From Bacteroidales bacterium UBA6366 (GTDB lineage: Bacteria > Bacteroidota > Bacteroidia > Bacteroidales > UBA932): a stretch of DNA of 21,195 bases. Shown here one piece after another: positions 7,615 to 15,963 of the stretch. The stretch spans positions 1 to 21,195 of the forward strand of contig DJRG01000090.1 of the NCBI GenBank assembly GCA_002438845.1. Reading direction: 5' to 3'. Numbering within the stretch: position 1 is the stretch's first letter; every line of letters starts with the position of its first letter. A model generated the notes under the pieces. The model did not search any database. It was given only the letters and a program-made list of their open reading frames with translations, and was not told the origin of the DNA. The position numbers and the translations under genes were made by a program.

Positions 7615-9045
7615 ATGAAAAGCAAAAAAATATTCATAACAATCATTACCGTGGCCGCGGTTCTTGCCTCCGGGTGCTCGAAGTTTCTTGATGTGCACCC
7701 GAAGGGAGAGAAAATCAATATGTTCGAGACGGCGGAGGAATATGAGGACGCACTCTATGGAGTGTATAATGAACTGACAGAGAACAATCTTTACGGACAG
7801 TACTTGTACCTGCTCCCGGAGGTTCTGAGCCAGAATTTCAACACTTCTGACTATAAGTATTCCGAGCTCGCCGAAGGTGAGATGACCACTCAGGGTGCCG
7901 TGGCGACAAAGCGCGACATTTGGAAATCAGCCTACACGGCGATCAATCACATCAACAACATCGTCGAGCATGCCGAGGATGACATCGACACCTACAGGCA
8001 TTCCGGCCTTTATCTCGGTGAGGCTCTGGCGTTGAGGGCTCTGGTTCACTTTGAACTTCTCAAACTTTTCGGTCCTCCTTACTGGGCACCGGATGCCGAG
8101 AAGAAGCAGGTTCTTCCTTATGTCACCAAATATTCCTTCGACATCAAGGACTTTGACTCGTACGATCAGGTCTATGAGGCAATCCTGTCTGATCTTGCGA
8201 GGGCTGAGGAATACCTTGCCGAGGATGCCTCTCTCGTCCCGGCGGACCGTGACAAGACCGCCAACTCCTTCACGGACGCAAGGATCGCCCATCTGAATCT
8301 TTATGCGGTCCAGGCTTTGATCGCTAAAGTCTATTGGAGTAAGGACGACCTGGACAATGCCGAGAAATATGCTGAGAAGGTCATCTCCAGCGAGAAGTTC
8401 ACTTTCCGTCCCGCCAGCGCTTTTGTGCAGCCTGACAACGGAACTCTGGATCTTCATGAGACTTTATTCGGACTGTATGTCTATGACGAGACCACAATGA
8501 TGAAAAAGCTCGCTCTTTCCGAGACTGTCGGCTCGTCTGCATTGAGGTTGGCCTCCGATTATTCCGTCCTGTACGAGAAAAACTCCGGTGCCGGCACGGA
8601 TTACAGGCTTTCCGCTTGGTTTGATCCTTCAATTCCTGCATGCCGCAAATTGGTCAACAACACCTTTATCTCCGGCGGTAACACCTACAATGGGAAATCC
8701 ATTCTGGGCTATGATGTAATCCGTCTTCCGGAACTGTACTTCATTGTCGCTGAGGCAAACATCACGAAGGACCCGGCCAAGGCTAAGGAATATTTTGACA
8801 AAGTCCTGAAATCCAGAGGCCGTGAGACCCTTGAGGAGTCAGGTGAGGCTCTCACCAAGGATCTTCTCTTCGAAGAGAGAAAACGTGAGTTCTACGGAGA
8901 AGGATTCACATGGTTTGAGATGAAGAAGGAGAAAAAGGACATCATGACTATTTCCGGCAAGACACTTCCTGGGGATGTGGCTGCCACCTACACTCTGACT
9001 GTACCGGATGAAGAGTGGGAATCCAGAAAGGACATTGAGATTTGA
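7615..9045 (+). CDS. SusD/RagB-family outer-membrane lipoprotein
   Basis: The product has 476 residues, a little short for the family. The lipoprotein signal ends in the lipobox LASGC, with Cys21 as the lipidated residue, followed by SKFLDVHPKGE, the classical SusD N-terminus. Family landmarks further along are ALALRALVHFELLKLFG, a helical repeat (TPR-like) region, RLPELYFIVAEA and EERKREFYGEGFTWFEM near the C-terminus. It covers the SusC pore on the cell surface and captures the ligand. A strong AGGAGG at 7602-7607 lies seven bases before the ATG, unusual for Bacteroidota where such motifs are often weak, and suggests high expression. The gene is clearly co-transcribed with the SusC gene. 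Confidence 0.92.
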   Translation: MKSKKIFITIITVAAVLASGCSKFLDVHPKGEKINMFETAEEYEDALYGVYNELTENNLYGQYLYLLPEVLSQNFNTSDYKYSELAEGEMTTQGAVATKRDIWKSAYTAINHINNIVEHAEDDIDTYRHSGLYLGEALALRALVHFELLKLFGPPYWAPDAEKKQVLPYVTKYSFDIKDFDSYDQVYEAILSDLARAEEYLAEDASLVPADRDKTANSFTDARIAHLNLYAVQALIAKVYWSKDDLDNAEKYAEKVISSEKFTFRPASAFVQPDNGTLDLHETLFGLYVYDETTMMKKLALSETVGSSALRLASDYSVLYEKNSGAGTDYRLSAWFDPSIPACRKLVNNTFISGGNTYNGKSILGYDVIRLPELYFIVAEANITKDPAKAKEYFDKVLKSRGRETLEESGEALTKDLLFEERKREFYGEGFTWFEMKKEKKDIMTISGKTLPGDVAATYTLTVPDEEWESRKDIEI

Positions 9046-9064
9046 AACTAAAAGTGGAACAAAG

Positions 9065-9988
9065 ATGAAAAGATTAATATATTCATTGGTCGCCGCCCTC
9101 CCGCTCCTTGCTTCGTGTGAAGGAACGTGGGTGATGTACGACAACGCACAGAAGGACCACATCTATTTTCAGGACAGGATCCAGACTATCATGAAGTCGT
9201 TCGCGCTTCTGTCCCAGGACGAGATTGATGTCGCCGCTAATGTCTATGTTATGGGCAATGTGTCCGATGTGGACAGACCGTTCAAAGTGGAGAGTGTGGA
9301 CACTCCTGAGGGGACAGTGCTGACTTTCGGAGGAGTGGATTATCCTGTGATCTCCGCCAGGGAAGGCGTTGACTTCGAGGTTGGGGACTGCGTGATTCCG
9401 GCCGGGGAAGTCTCCACGACGATCAATGTGAAACTTAAACGTCAGCCTGAAATGAAGGAAGGAGGTTATGTCAAGGTACACTTGAGGCTTGTCCCGTTCG
9501 AGAATTTCGAGCCGCTTCCGGCTGACACCATCAGCAGTATGGTCGTGTCTCCGGATTTGCTGGTCTATGTAAATGACGGTGATCCGGCATGCCCTACCTG
9601 GTGGAGGCCATCGGCCAACAGGCCGGCGGGCTGGGACTACGATCTGGGCAACTTCTATCCGGCCAAGTTCCGTAAACTGCTGGAATTCTATCACCGGACA
9701 GCTGAGACAAACCCGACATTCTACGAGTATTGCGTGGCGCATTACGGAGAGAATCTGGATGCGGAGCCGAACGCTGACAACAACAAGATGGTCAGATTCT
9801 GGCGTCAGACCTACAAGGCCGCATGGGCGGCTTATGTCTTCTGCCCTTTGTACGAGTACTATGAGCAGTACTATAAGGATCATCCGGAGGACCCGAACCT
9901 TGAGGTGATGGGGTCTGAAAGTGTGAACATAAACGCTTTCAAAGGCTGGGGCGATCCGAGAAACGGCAGATACGGTTTCCTTGAGTAA
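9065..9988 (+). CDS. DUF4843-type lipoprotein of the SusCD locus
   Basis: The product has 307 residues from the ATG at 9065. An in-frame ATG at 9008 inside the SusD gene would put 19 polar residues before a perfect lipoprotein signal (MKRLIYSLVAALPLLASC, Cys18) and is therefore rejected. The mature protein starts with EGTWVMYDNAQKDHIYF and continues with beta-rich sequence including VYVMGNVSDVDRPFKV and IPAGEVSTTINVKL. This is the pattern of DUF4843 proteins that regularly follow SusC/SusD pairs. Its C-terminal half is rich in aromatic residues. It is probably a surface accessory protein helping ligand capture; the molecular role of the family is not established. The family assignment is from memory of its typical look and context. 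Confidence 0.75.
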   Translation: MKRLIYSLVAALPLLASCEGTWVMYDNAQKDHIYFQDRIQTIMKSFALLSQDEIDVAANVYVMGNVSDVDRPFKVESVDTPEGTVLTFGGVDYPVISAREGVDFEVGDCVIPAGEVSTTINVKLKRQPEMKEGGYVKVHLRLVPFENFEPLPADTISSMVVSPDLLVYVNDGDPACPTWWRPSANRPAGWDYDLGNFYPAKFRKLLEFYHRTAETNPTFYEYCVAHYGENLDAEPNADNNKMVRFWRQTYKAAWAAYVFCPLYEYYEQYYKDHPEDPNLEVMGSESVNINAFKGWGDPRNGRYGFLE

Positions 9989-10000
9989 ATCTTCATCAAT

Positions 10001-11512
10001 ATGTTCATTATGAAAAGAATCAAATATAGCATAGTTGCGACCCTCCTGCTCCTTTCGGTTTTCCCTTCTTGCTGGAAGATTGATGAAGGGACAACCATGG
10101 AGTTGGAACCTATTGACGTTGTGGCTGCCTCTGACACAATCAACGCGGATCTCGGGGTTGAACTAAAGTACGAGGGCCTGACTGTCAAGAGCGGCCTTGA
10201 TGTGAAGTATGAGTGGACCTATGGTCAGCCTGCCGATGGCAAGGCAATATCAGACCACGTTTTCAAGTCGGGGACAATCGAACAGTTCTCCACTTCGCCT
10301 ACCATCGACTACACCTTTTCAAAGATCGGGACATTTCTCCTGCGCCTGAGACTTGACAACGGTGAGAGTGTGTCTTATAAGTATTTCACCCTTAACGTCA
10401 ATTCTGGTTATGATGAGGGAGTGGCCATCCTGAGCAATGATCAGGCCGGCAACGGAAGCCTGACATTCGTGAAGACCTTGACTTCAGAGGAGAGTGCCGA
10501 GGGCAGACAGGAAGTTTTCACGGATGTGTTCTCTTCAATCAATCCTGGCCAGACCCTTAAGAATGGCGCCGCCCTGTATATGTCCGACGCCACTGTCAAG
10601 AAGGTTGACTACTCCGGGCTTCTTATCGCCACAAATGACGAGAAGGGCACGATGTGGCACATGGAGGCCAAGACTTTTCAGTTGTTCCAGAAAGCCAGTC
10701 TGGTTGCCGCAGGGGCTAATTTCAAGGCTTTCGGAGGAGAATTGGCTTCGACGACTGGTTTCGCGTCTTTCCTGCTCGGGGACAATTCACACGTCTATCG
10801 CTACGACATGCTTCTGGGAAATTACACGGACATGGTCGACATCAAGCCTATGACCAGAATTTTCGGAGGCCTGTCCAGATCGTCGGAGAAGTCCGAATCC
10901 TCCCGCGTTACGATCTACAGCACTGAGGACACTCTCTGTTTGAGAAGAAACGCCAGCGCAGGTCCGGTATATTATTCGGAGAAAGGTTATTCTGTTGTGA
11001 ATATGGCGACCATGAGAACAGCCAAGAACAACGGTCTTTACATTCTTTTCAGGAATAAGGCGAACCCTGATGAGTATCTTATCCGCAACACAGATGGCAT
11101 CGGCGGGACTGGAACTTTCAAAAAATGGGGAACCTCCGTCAACTTCACCACTTCCGACCTTAAGATGGATGAAAATAGTAAGTTCGTGAACACCAAGCAT
11201 TCAGCTGATGTCTACTACACTTTCCGGAATGCCATCTACAGATGGTCTTTGATCAGCGCTCCGGCCACCAAACCGGCAATAACTGTTCCGGATGGTGAGC
11301 AGATCCGTGACATCGCCACGAATTTCAAAGGACGTGGCAAGGGAGACGATGGGGAGGACCTTCTTTATGTCGTGACCTACAATCCATCCAGATCCGGGGA
11401 AAAGAAAGGCAGCCTCTACGTCTACTCGTTCTCGGACGACTCGCTTGTCCGCTCCTATGAGGGGATCTGCGATGATCCGGCATCGGTGCTGTACAAGTAC
11501 AGAGTGAATTGA
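10001..11512 (+). CDS. PKD-like lipoprotein of the SusCD locus
   Basis: The product has 503 residues from the ATG at 10001, or 500 from the ATG at 10010, which starts a cleaner signal peptide (MKRIKYSIVATLLLL). The lipobox is VFPSC, followed by WKIDEGTT. Residues from about 30 to 135 form an immunoglobulin/PKD-like domain (KYEWTYG, FSKIGTFLLRLRLDNG, YKYFTLNV). The rest may be a repeated beta structure, with phrases such as GVAILSND and LLIATNDEKGTMWHME. Proteins of this type (PKD-like family) commonly stand between DUF4843 and the DUF5117 protease genes in Bacteroidota. It is probably surface-anchored and ligand-binding. It starts 12 bases after the preceding stop codon and is part of the same operon. 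Confidence 0.75.
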   Translation: MFIMKRIKYSIVATLLLLSVFPSCWKIDEGTTMELEPIDVVAASDTINADLGVELKYEGLTVKSGLDVKYEWTYGQPADGKAISDHVFKSGTIEQFSTSPTIDYTFSKIGTFLLRLRLDNGESVSYKYFTLNVNSGYDEGVAILSNDQAGNGSLTFVKTLTSEESAEGRQEVFTDVFSSINPGQTLKNGAALYMSDATVKKVDYSGLLIATNDEKGTMWHMEAKTFQLFQKASLVAAGANFKAFGGELASTTGFASFLLGDNSHVYRYDMLLGNYTDMVDIKPMTRIFGGLSRSSEKSESSRVTIYSTEDTLCLRRNASAGPVYYSEKGYSVVNMATMRTAKNNGLYILFRNKANPDEYLIRNTDGIGGTGTFKKWGTSVNFTTSDLKMDENSKFVNTKHSADVYYTFRNAIYRWSLISAPATKPAITVPDGEQIRDIATNFKGRGKGDDGEDLLYVVTYNPSRSGEKKGSLYVYSFSDDSLVRSYEGICDDPASVLYKYRVN

Positions 11513-11537
11513 TAACCAATAACAACAAATTATTACT

Positions 11538-14129
11538 ATGACAAAAAGGAGCATTATCCTCGCTTTGATCGCCGCCGCGCTGTTGGTCCCATCCACAGAC
11601 GCGGCAGCGTTTCCGTTTAAGAGAAAGAAGAAGAAAAAGGCCCAGACCGAGGCGGTGGCGGCACCGAAGCCGGCGCCGAAAAAGAAGCAGACCCCTTACG
11701 AGAAACTGATGAAGGAGGTCGCCGATTCGGCTTGCGGCAAGACTTTCAACCTATACCGCACGTCCAAGGACAAGATCTACATGGGATTCCCAAGGAATAT
11801 GATGGGACGCAGGATGCTTGTGGGAAGCACGATCACCGCGACGAGCAATCCTTCCTATCTGAATGTGGGGTACAAGTACGCCAAGCCGACTTATTTCCAG
11901 ATTGACTTGAAGGACAGCCTTGTGGTGCTGACGGTTCCGGGAACCAACGCCACAAGTTCCGATCCGGGGATGCAGACCGCCCTCGAGCGCAGCTATATTC
12001 CTAAGATTTTGAGAAGAATCGCCGTGCATGCCACCAGCAAGGACAGCTCGGAGGTGATTTTCGAGGTGACCCCTCTCATCAATTCTCTTGCTCCAAAAGG
12101 GAAAGACTTTTCCATCTCGAAGGCGGCTGATGAGAAATCAACCTGGTTCGGCGATCTTAAGGCATTCAGTGACAACGCCTCGGTGAAAGTGCATTCCAAT
12201 GTGGATTTCACGAAGACTTTCCTGATGATGAAAGGTAAGGTCGGATCCGGCTCGATGGCCTACACGGTCTCGTTCCTGCTCTTGCCTGAGAATCCGATGC
12301 CGGCCCGTGTTCAGGACTCCAGAATCGGAGTGTTCCCTGTCGGTCCGGGAGAGGGAAGCGTTAAGTACAATCTTTCTTCGGCCGAAGACGGATTCAAGGG
12401 CTATGTCCTTGCCTCCCGCTGGAGACTTGAGCTCTCTGACACGACCGCTTGGCGGAACGGACAGAAGGTCACGGTGAAGAATCCGATTGTATGGTACGTG
12501 GACAACTCCTTCCCGGAGGCCTGGAAGGCTCCGATAAAGAATGGTGTCCTTGCGTGGAACCACGCCTTTGAGGCAATCGGTTTGAAGGACGTGATGCAGG
12601 TGCGTGACTTCCCGACGGCGGAGGAGGACTCGCAGTTCGATCCCGACAATCTGAAATATTCATGCATCCGGTACGTCCCGGACGCCACGATGAACGCTAT
12701 GGGACCGTCCTGGGTGGATCCTGTCACCGGAGAGATACTGAACGCCTCCGTGCTTGTCTATAATGATGTGATCAAGCTCATCAACAACTGGCGCTTCGTG
12801 CAGACCTCTCAGGTGGACGAGAAAGTCCGCGCTGTCAAGATGCCGCAGGACATCATCGATGAGTCGATGGTCTATGTGATCTCTCACGAAATCGGTCACA
12901 CACTGGGACTTATGCACAACATGGGAGCCTCCTCGGCCTATCCGACCGACTCATTGAGAAACGCGGCGTTCACCGCCAGATACGGCACGGCTCCGTCGAT
13001 CATGGACTACGCCCGATTCAACTATGTGGCTCAGCCTCAGGACAAGGGTGTGAAGCTTGTGCCTCCGTCCCTTGGGGTGTATGATGAATATGCCATCAAG
13101 TGGCTGTACACCCCTGTCATCGGTGCGAAGGACATGTGGGAGGAGTATTCCATTGCGGAAAAGATCATAGACGAGAAGGCGGGAGATCCGCTTTACCGTT
13201 ATGGAGCACAACAGGTTACCACCTCGTCCAGCTACGGGGCCTATGATCCGAGCGCAAGGACTGAGGACTTGGGCGACGATCCGATCAAGTCCAGCGACTA
13301 CGGAATCAAGAACCTCAAGTACATCCTTCCTAAGATGAACGAATGGGTCGGGGCTGATGACTGTGACTTCTCGCACAGGAACGATCTCTACATCCAGCTG
13401 ACGAACCAGTACTATCGTTACATCAACAATGTTATGGCCCAGATCGGAGGAATATACCTGAACAATGTCAAGGAGGGCTCGTCAGTCAAGCCATCAACAC
13501 CAGTCGCGAAAAAGGTTCAGAAGGCTTCCTTGAAATGGGTGGTCAGCCAGCTCCGTTCATCCTCGTGGATCAACAATGCGGACGTGACATCCAACCTGCC
13601 GTTGGCGGCTCCGCAGTCCAACAAGATCTGCGCCCAGGTGGCCAAGGCGCTGGCCTCCACCGTCCCGGCTAATGTCATCCTTGCCTCGGCTGTTCCGGGA
13701 GAGGGCAAACCTTACACTGTCAATGATTATTACAACGACCTCTACAACGAGGTGTTCGCATCCTCGGTTGCCGGGCGCAGGCTGACATCGGAGGAAAAGA
13801 CCCTCCAGAGGGAAGTCTTGACAGCTTCCTCAAAAGGAGTGAAATCCATGCTGTCCAAATCGTTGACGGAAGAATCATTGGATGATGAATATGCTTCTGA
13901 ACCAATGTGGTGCGGCTATGATGATGTGACCCTTGGGGAGGGTAAAGCCCCTTATCAGAAGGCTGTGAGCGTTCTGTCCATCGACGAGAGTGACGGATGC
14001 CGGATCGTTTTCCTGAACAAGGTCAAGGCTTTGGCCACGTCACGCAAATCTTCCGCACCTTCAGAGGATCGCGCTCACTACGAGTACCTTCTCGCACGTG
14101 TCAACGCTGCTCTTCAGAACCAGAAGTAG
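11538..14129 (+). CDS. Secreted zinc metalloprotease (DUF5118/DUF5117/DUF4953, metzincin-like)
   Basis: The product has 863 residues with a cleavable signal peptide (about 1-24), followed by an unusual basic tract, FKRKKKKKAQ, and an Ala/Pro/Lys linker to about residue 50. A DUF5118-like segment (about 52-105, TPYEKLMKEVADSACGKTFN) and a DUF5117 region precede the catalytic domain. The zinc site is complete: HEIGHTLGLMH, with His450, Glu451, His454 and His460. A Met-turn (SIMDY, Met489) follows, as in metzincins. It probably cleaves proteins or peptides in the periplasm or at the surface and feeds the SusC/SusD transporter. No lipobox or type IX tail is obvious. The gene starts 25 bases after the PKD-like gene. 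The enzyme class is firm; the substrate is unknown. Confidence 0.88.
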   Translation: MTKRSIILALIAAALLVPSTDAAAFPFKRKKKKKAQTEAVAAPKPAPKKKQTPYEKLMKEVADSACGKTFNLYRTSKDKIYMGFPRNMMGRRMLVGSTITATSNPSYLNVGYKYAKPTYFQIDLKDSLVVLTVPGTNATSSDPGMQTALERSYIPKILRRIAVHATSKDSSEVIFEVTPLINSLAPKGKDFSISKAADEKSTWFGDLKAFSDNASVKVHSNVDFTKTFLMMKGKVGSGSMAYTVSFLLLPENPMPARVQDSRIGVFPVGPGEGSVKYNLSSAEDGFKGYVLASRWRLELSDTTAWRNGQKVTVKNPIVWYVDNSFPEAWKAPIKNGVLAWNHAFEAIGLKDVMQVRDFPTAEEDSQFDPDNLKYSCIRYVPDATMNAMGPSWVDPVTGEILNASVLVYNDVIKLINNWRFVQTSQVDEKVRAVKMPQDIIDESMVYVISHEIGHTLGLMHNMGASSAYPTDSLRNAAFTARYGTAPSIMDYARFNYVAQPQDKGVKLVPPSLGVYDEYAIKWLYTPVIGAKDMWEEYSIAEKIIDEKAGDPLYRYGAQQVTTSSSYGAYDPSARTEDLGDDPIKSSDYGIKNLKYILPKMNEWVGADDCDFSHRNDLYIQLTNQYYRYINNVMAQIGGIYLNNVKEGSSVKPSTPVAKKVQKASLKWVVSQLRSSSWINNADVTSNLPLAAPQSNKICAQVAKALASTVPANVILASAVPGEGKPYTVNDYYNDLYNEVFASSVAGRRLTSEEKTLQREVLTASSKGVKSMLSKSLTEESLDDEYASEPMWCGYDDVTLGEGKAPYQKAVSVLSIDESDGCRIVFLNKVKALATSRKSSAPSEDRAHYEYLLARVNAALQNQK

Positions 14130-14134
14130 AATCA

Positions 14135-14163
14135 CCGGTCGCTGAGCCTGCCGAAGCGACCGG
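14135..14163. repeat. REP-like intergenic hairpin
   Basis: CCGGTCGCT (14135-14143) pairs perfectly with AGCGACCGG (14155-14163) around an 11-base loop. The core TGAGCCTGCCGAA resembles the widespread intergenic palindrome with core TGAGCCTGTCGAA that I recall from many bacterial genomes. It has no T-run and lies inside the operon, between the protease and nucleotidase genes, where it could stabilise or punctuate the mRNA. The rest of this 82-base gap shows nothing else. Confidence 0.6.
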
Positions 14164-14211
14164 ACACTAATGCACCGTCGACGCGACTTAAACACACAAA
14201 CATATTCATAA

Positions 14212-15963
14212 ATGAGAATTACCCCAATAATAGCGGCCGCCGCCGCGCTGACCCTTTCCGCCTGCTCCACTCTGAAGGATGGCGAGTACAACCTTTCTGT
14301 GGTCTCCACCGGAGACGGCCACGGCTACTGGTTCGCCAAGCCGATAGAGGACGGAGGCAAGGCCAGAGGCTCCCTTATGGCGCAAAGCGCCTTCGTGAAC
14401 GGAATCCGCGAGTCGAAAGGCGCCGACAACGTCATCCTTGTCGATGCCGGAGACAACTTCTTTGGCAACGGAGCCCCGTTCTACTACAACTACGTTGACA
14501 CGACAGCCGCCCATCTCTATCCAAGACTGGTTTCCTATATGGGCTATGACGCTGTCGTCGCCGGCCATTCCGATTTCGAGGCCGGTCACCGTGTCTATGA
14601 CCGTGTCGCCAAGGAAATGAAGAAGGCGGGCGTCCCGCTGCTGGCTGGCAACGCATTGTCCGGCAGAAGCGGCAAGCCATATTTCCCGGCATATTCAATA
14701 ATTAAAAAAGGAGGGGTCAAGGTCGCTGTTCTGGGCTACACCAACGCTGACAACGCCTCGCTGATGGATGCAAGCGGCGTCTCCGGCATTCGTTTCGAGT
14801 CGCTGCTGCCTCTTGTTCAGGAGGATGTGGACAAGGTCCGCTCCAAGGAGAAGCCTCAGGTCGTGATTGTCGTCGCCCACACGGCGATGGGAAAGGGAGA
14901 CGGACAGAACCTTGAGAAGCAGGGACTTGATCTTTTCCAGAGTCTCAAAGGCGTGGACATAATCATCACCGGCCACGACCATTCCAACAAGGCGATGAGT
15001 GCGGACAGCGTGGTTGTCCTTGACTGTGGCAGGGCCGGTCAGAACGCCGGAGTGACCGACATCAAGCTTGTCGTGAAAGGAGGAAAGGTCGTAAGTTGCA
15101 CGCTGGACGCCAACATGGTTTCAATCAAGAGCGAGGAATATGACAGCGCCATGGAGAAGGCTTTTGAATCTGATTACGACAAGGTTCACTCTTTCATGAC
15201 GAGTACGGTCGGGGAGATCAAGAAAGATCTGGTCTCCAGGGAGTTCTACTACAAGCAGTGCGACTACCTGAACTTCCTCCATGCCCTTGCTTTCAGCGCT
15301 TATCCGGTGGACATCTCATTGTCGGCCACACTTCTGATTGACGGTAAGGTCCCTGCCGGAGAGGTCCGCTATCAGGACATCCGCAAGGTCTATCCTTACG
15401 AGAACAAGCTGGTGGCGCTGAGGCTGACCGGAACCGAGATCAAGAAATACCTTGAGGCCAGCTACGACGCATGGATAAACACTGTGGCGGAGCCATCCGA
15501 CGAAACCCATGTCCTGAAGATCAAGCAGTCCAAGGACTATTCCACCGGAAAGATGGCCTGGAAGCTCGCCAAGAGCCCTGCCAACTTCGACTCCGCCGCC
15601 GGGATCAACTACACGGTCGATGTGACCAAGCCTTACGGCTCCAGAATCACGATCACCGGGATGGCTGACGGAAGGGCTTTTGAGATGGACAAGGAATATA
15701 TCGTCGCGATAACCACTTACAGGTCCGTCGGTTCCGGAGGCCTTCTCAAAGCGGCCGGACTGCCGGACATGAAGTCTGTCGAGGACAGAATTGTCTATCG
15801 TGGGCCGGAGTTCAGGACGATCCTCTATGAATATTTCAAAAAATACGGCAGTGTGGATCCAGCCGTCATCGGCGATCCTAAAGCCATCGGCTCATGGAAA
15901 TTCGTCCCTGATTTCGCTCCGGACGCCATCAAGACCGACGTGGAATTGCTTTACGGAAAATAA
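14212..15963 (+). CDS. 5'-nucleotidase/UshA-like metallophosphatase lipoprotein
   Basis: The product has 583 residues with the lipobox LSAC (Cys18), so it is membrane-anchored outside the cytoplasm. The N-terminal calcineurin-like domain has motif I TGDGHG (Asp35, His37), motif II DAGDNFFG (Asp81), a divergent motif III GHSDFE (118-123, where GNHEFD is usual), VVAHTAMG, and motif V GHDH (254-257). The C-terminal half has the nucleotidase substrate-binding signature (VRYQDIRKVYPYENKLVALRLTG). The family hydrolyses nucleotides or other phosphate esters to free phosphate. Because the usual catalytic Asn-His pair of motif III is replaced by His-Ser, activity or specificity may differ. Its stop codon overlaps the start of the next gene, another phosphatase, so both are probably made together. 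Confidence 0.86.
   Translation: MRITPIIAAAAALTLSACSTLKDGEYNLSVVSTGDGHGYWFAKPIEDGGKARGSLMAQSAFVNGIRESKGADNVILVDAGDNFFGNGAPFYYNYVDTTAAHLYPRLVSYMGYDAVVAGHSDFEAGHRVYDRVAKEMKKAGVPLLAGNALSGRSGKPYFPAYSIIKKGGVKVAVLGYTNADNASLMDASGVSGIRFESLLPLVQEDVDKVRSKEKPQVVIVVAHTAMGKGDGQNLEKQGLDLFQSLKGVDIIITGHDHSNKAMSADSVVVLDCGRAGQNAGVTDIKLVVKGGKVVSCTLDANMVSIKSEEYDSAMEKAFESDYDKVHSFMTSTVGEIKKDLVSREFYYKQCDYLNFLHALAFSAYPVDISLSATLLIDGKVPAGEVRYQDIRKVYPYENKLVALRLTGTEIKKYLEASYDAWINTVAEPSDETHVLKIKQSKDYSTGKMAWKLAKSPANFDSAAGINYTVDVTKPYGSRITITGMADGRAFEMDKEYIVAITTYRSVGSGGLLKAAGLPDMKSVEDRIVYRGPEFRTILYEYFKKYGSVDPAVIGDPKAIGSWKFVPDFAPDAIKTDVELLYGK

Noticed and set aside
9008..9064. Upstream ATG start for the DUF4843 lipoprotein within the SusD gene
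   Set aside because: The extension is polar and would spoil the lipoprotein signal that begins at 9065.
9083..9883. 266-codon open frame on the minus strand opposite the DUF4843 gene
   Set aside because: It lies wholly opposite a lipoprotein gene in a clear operon and its translation shows no family features.
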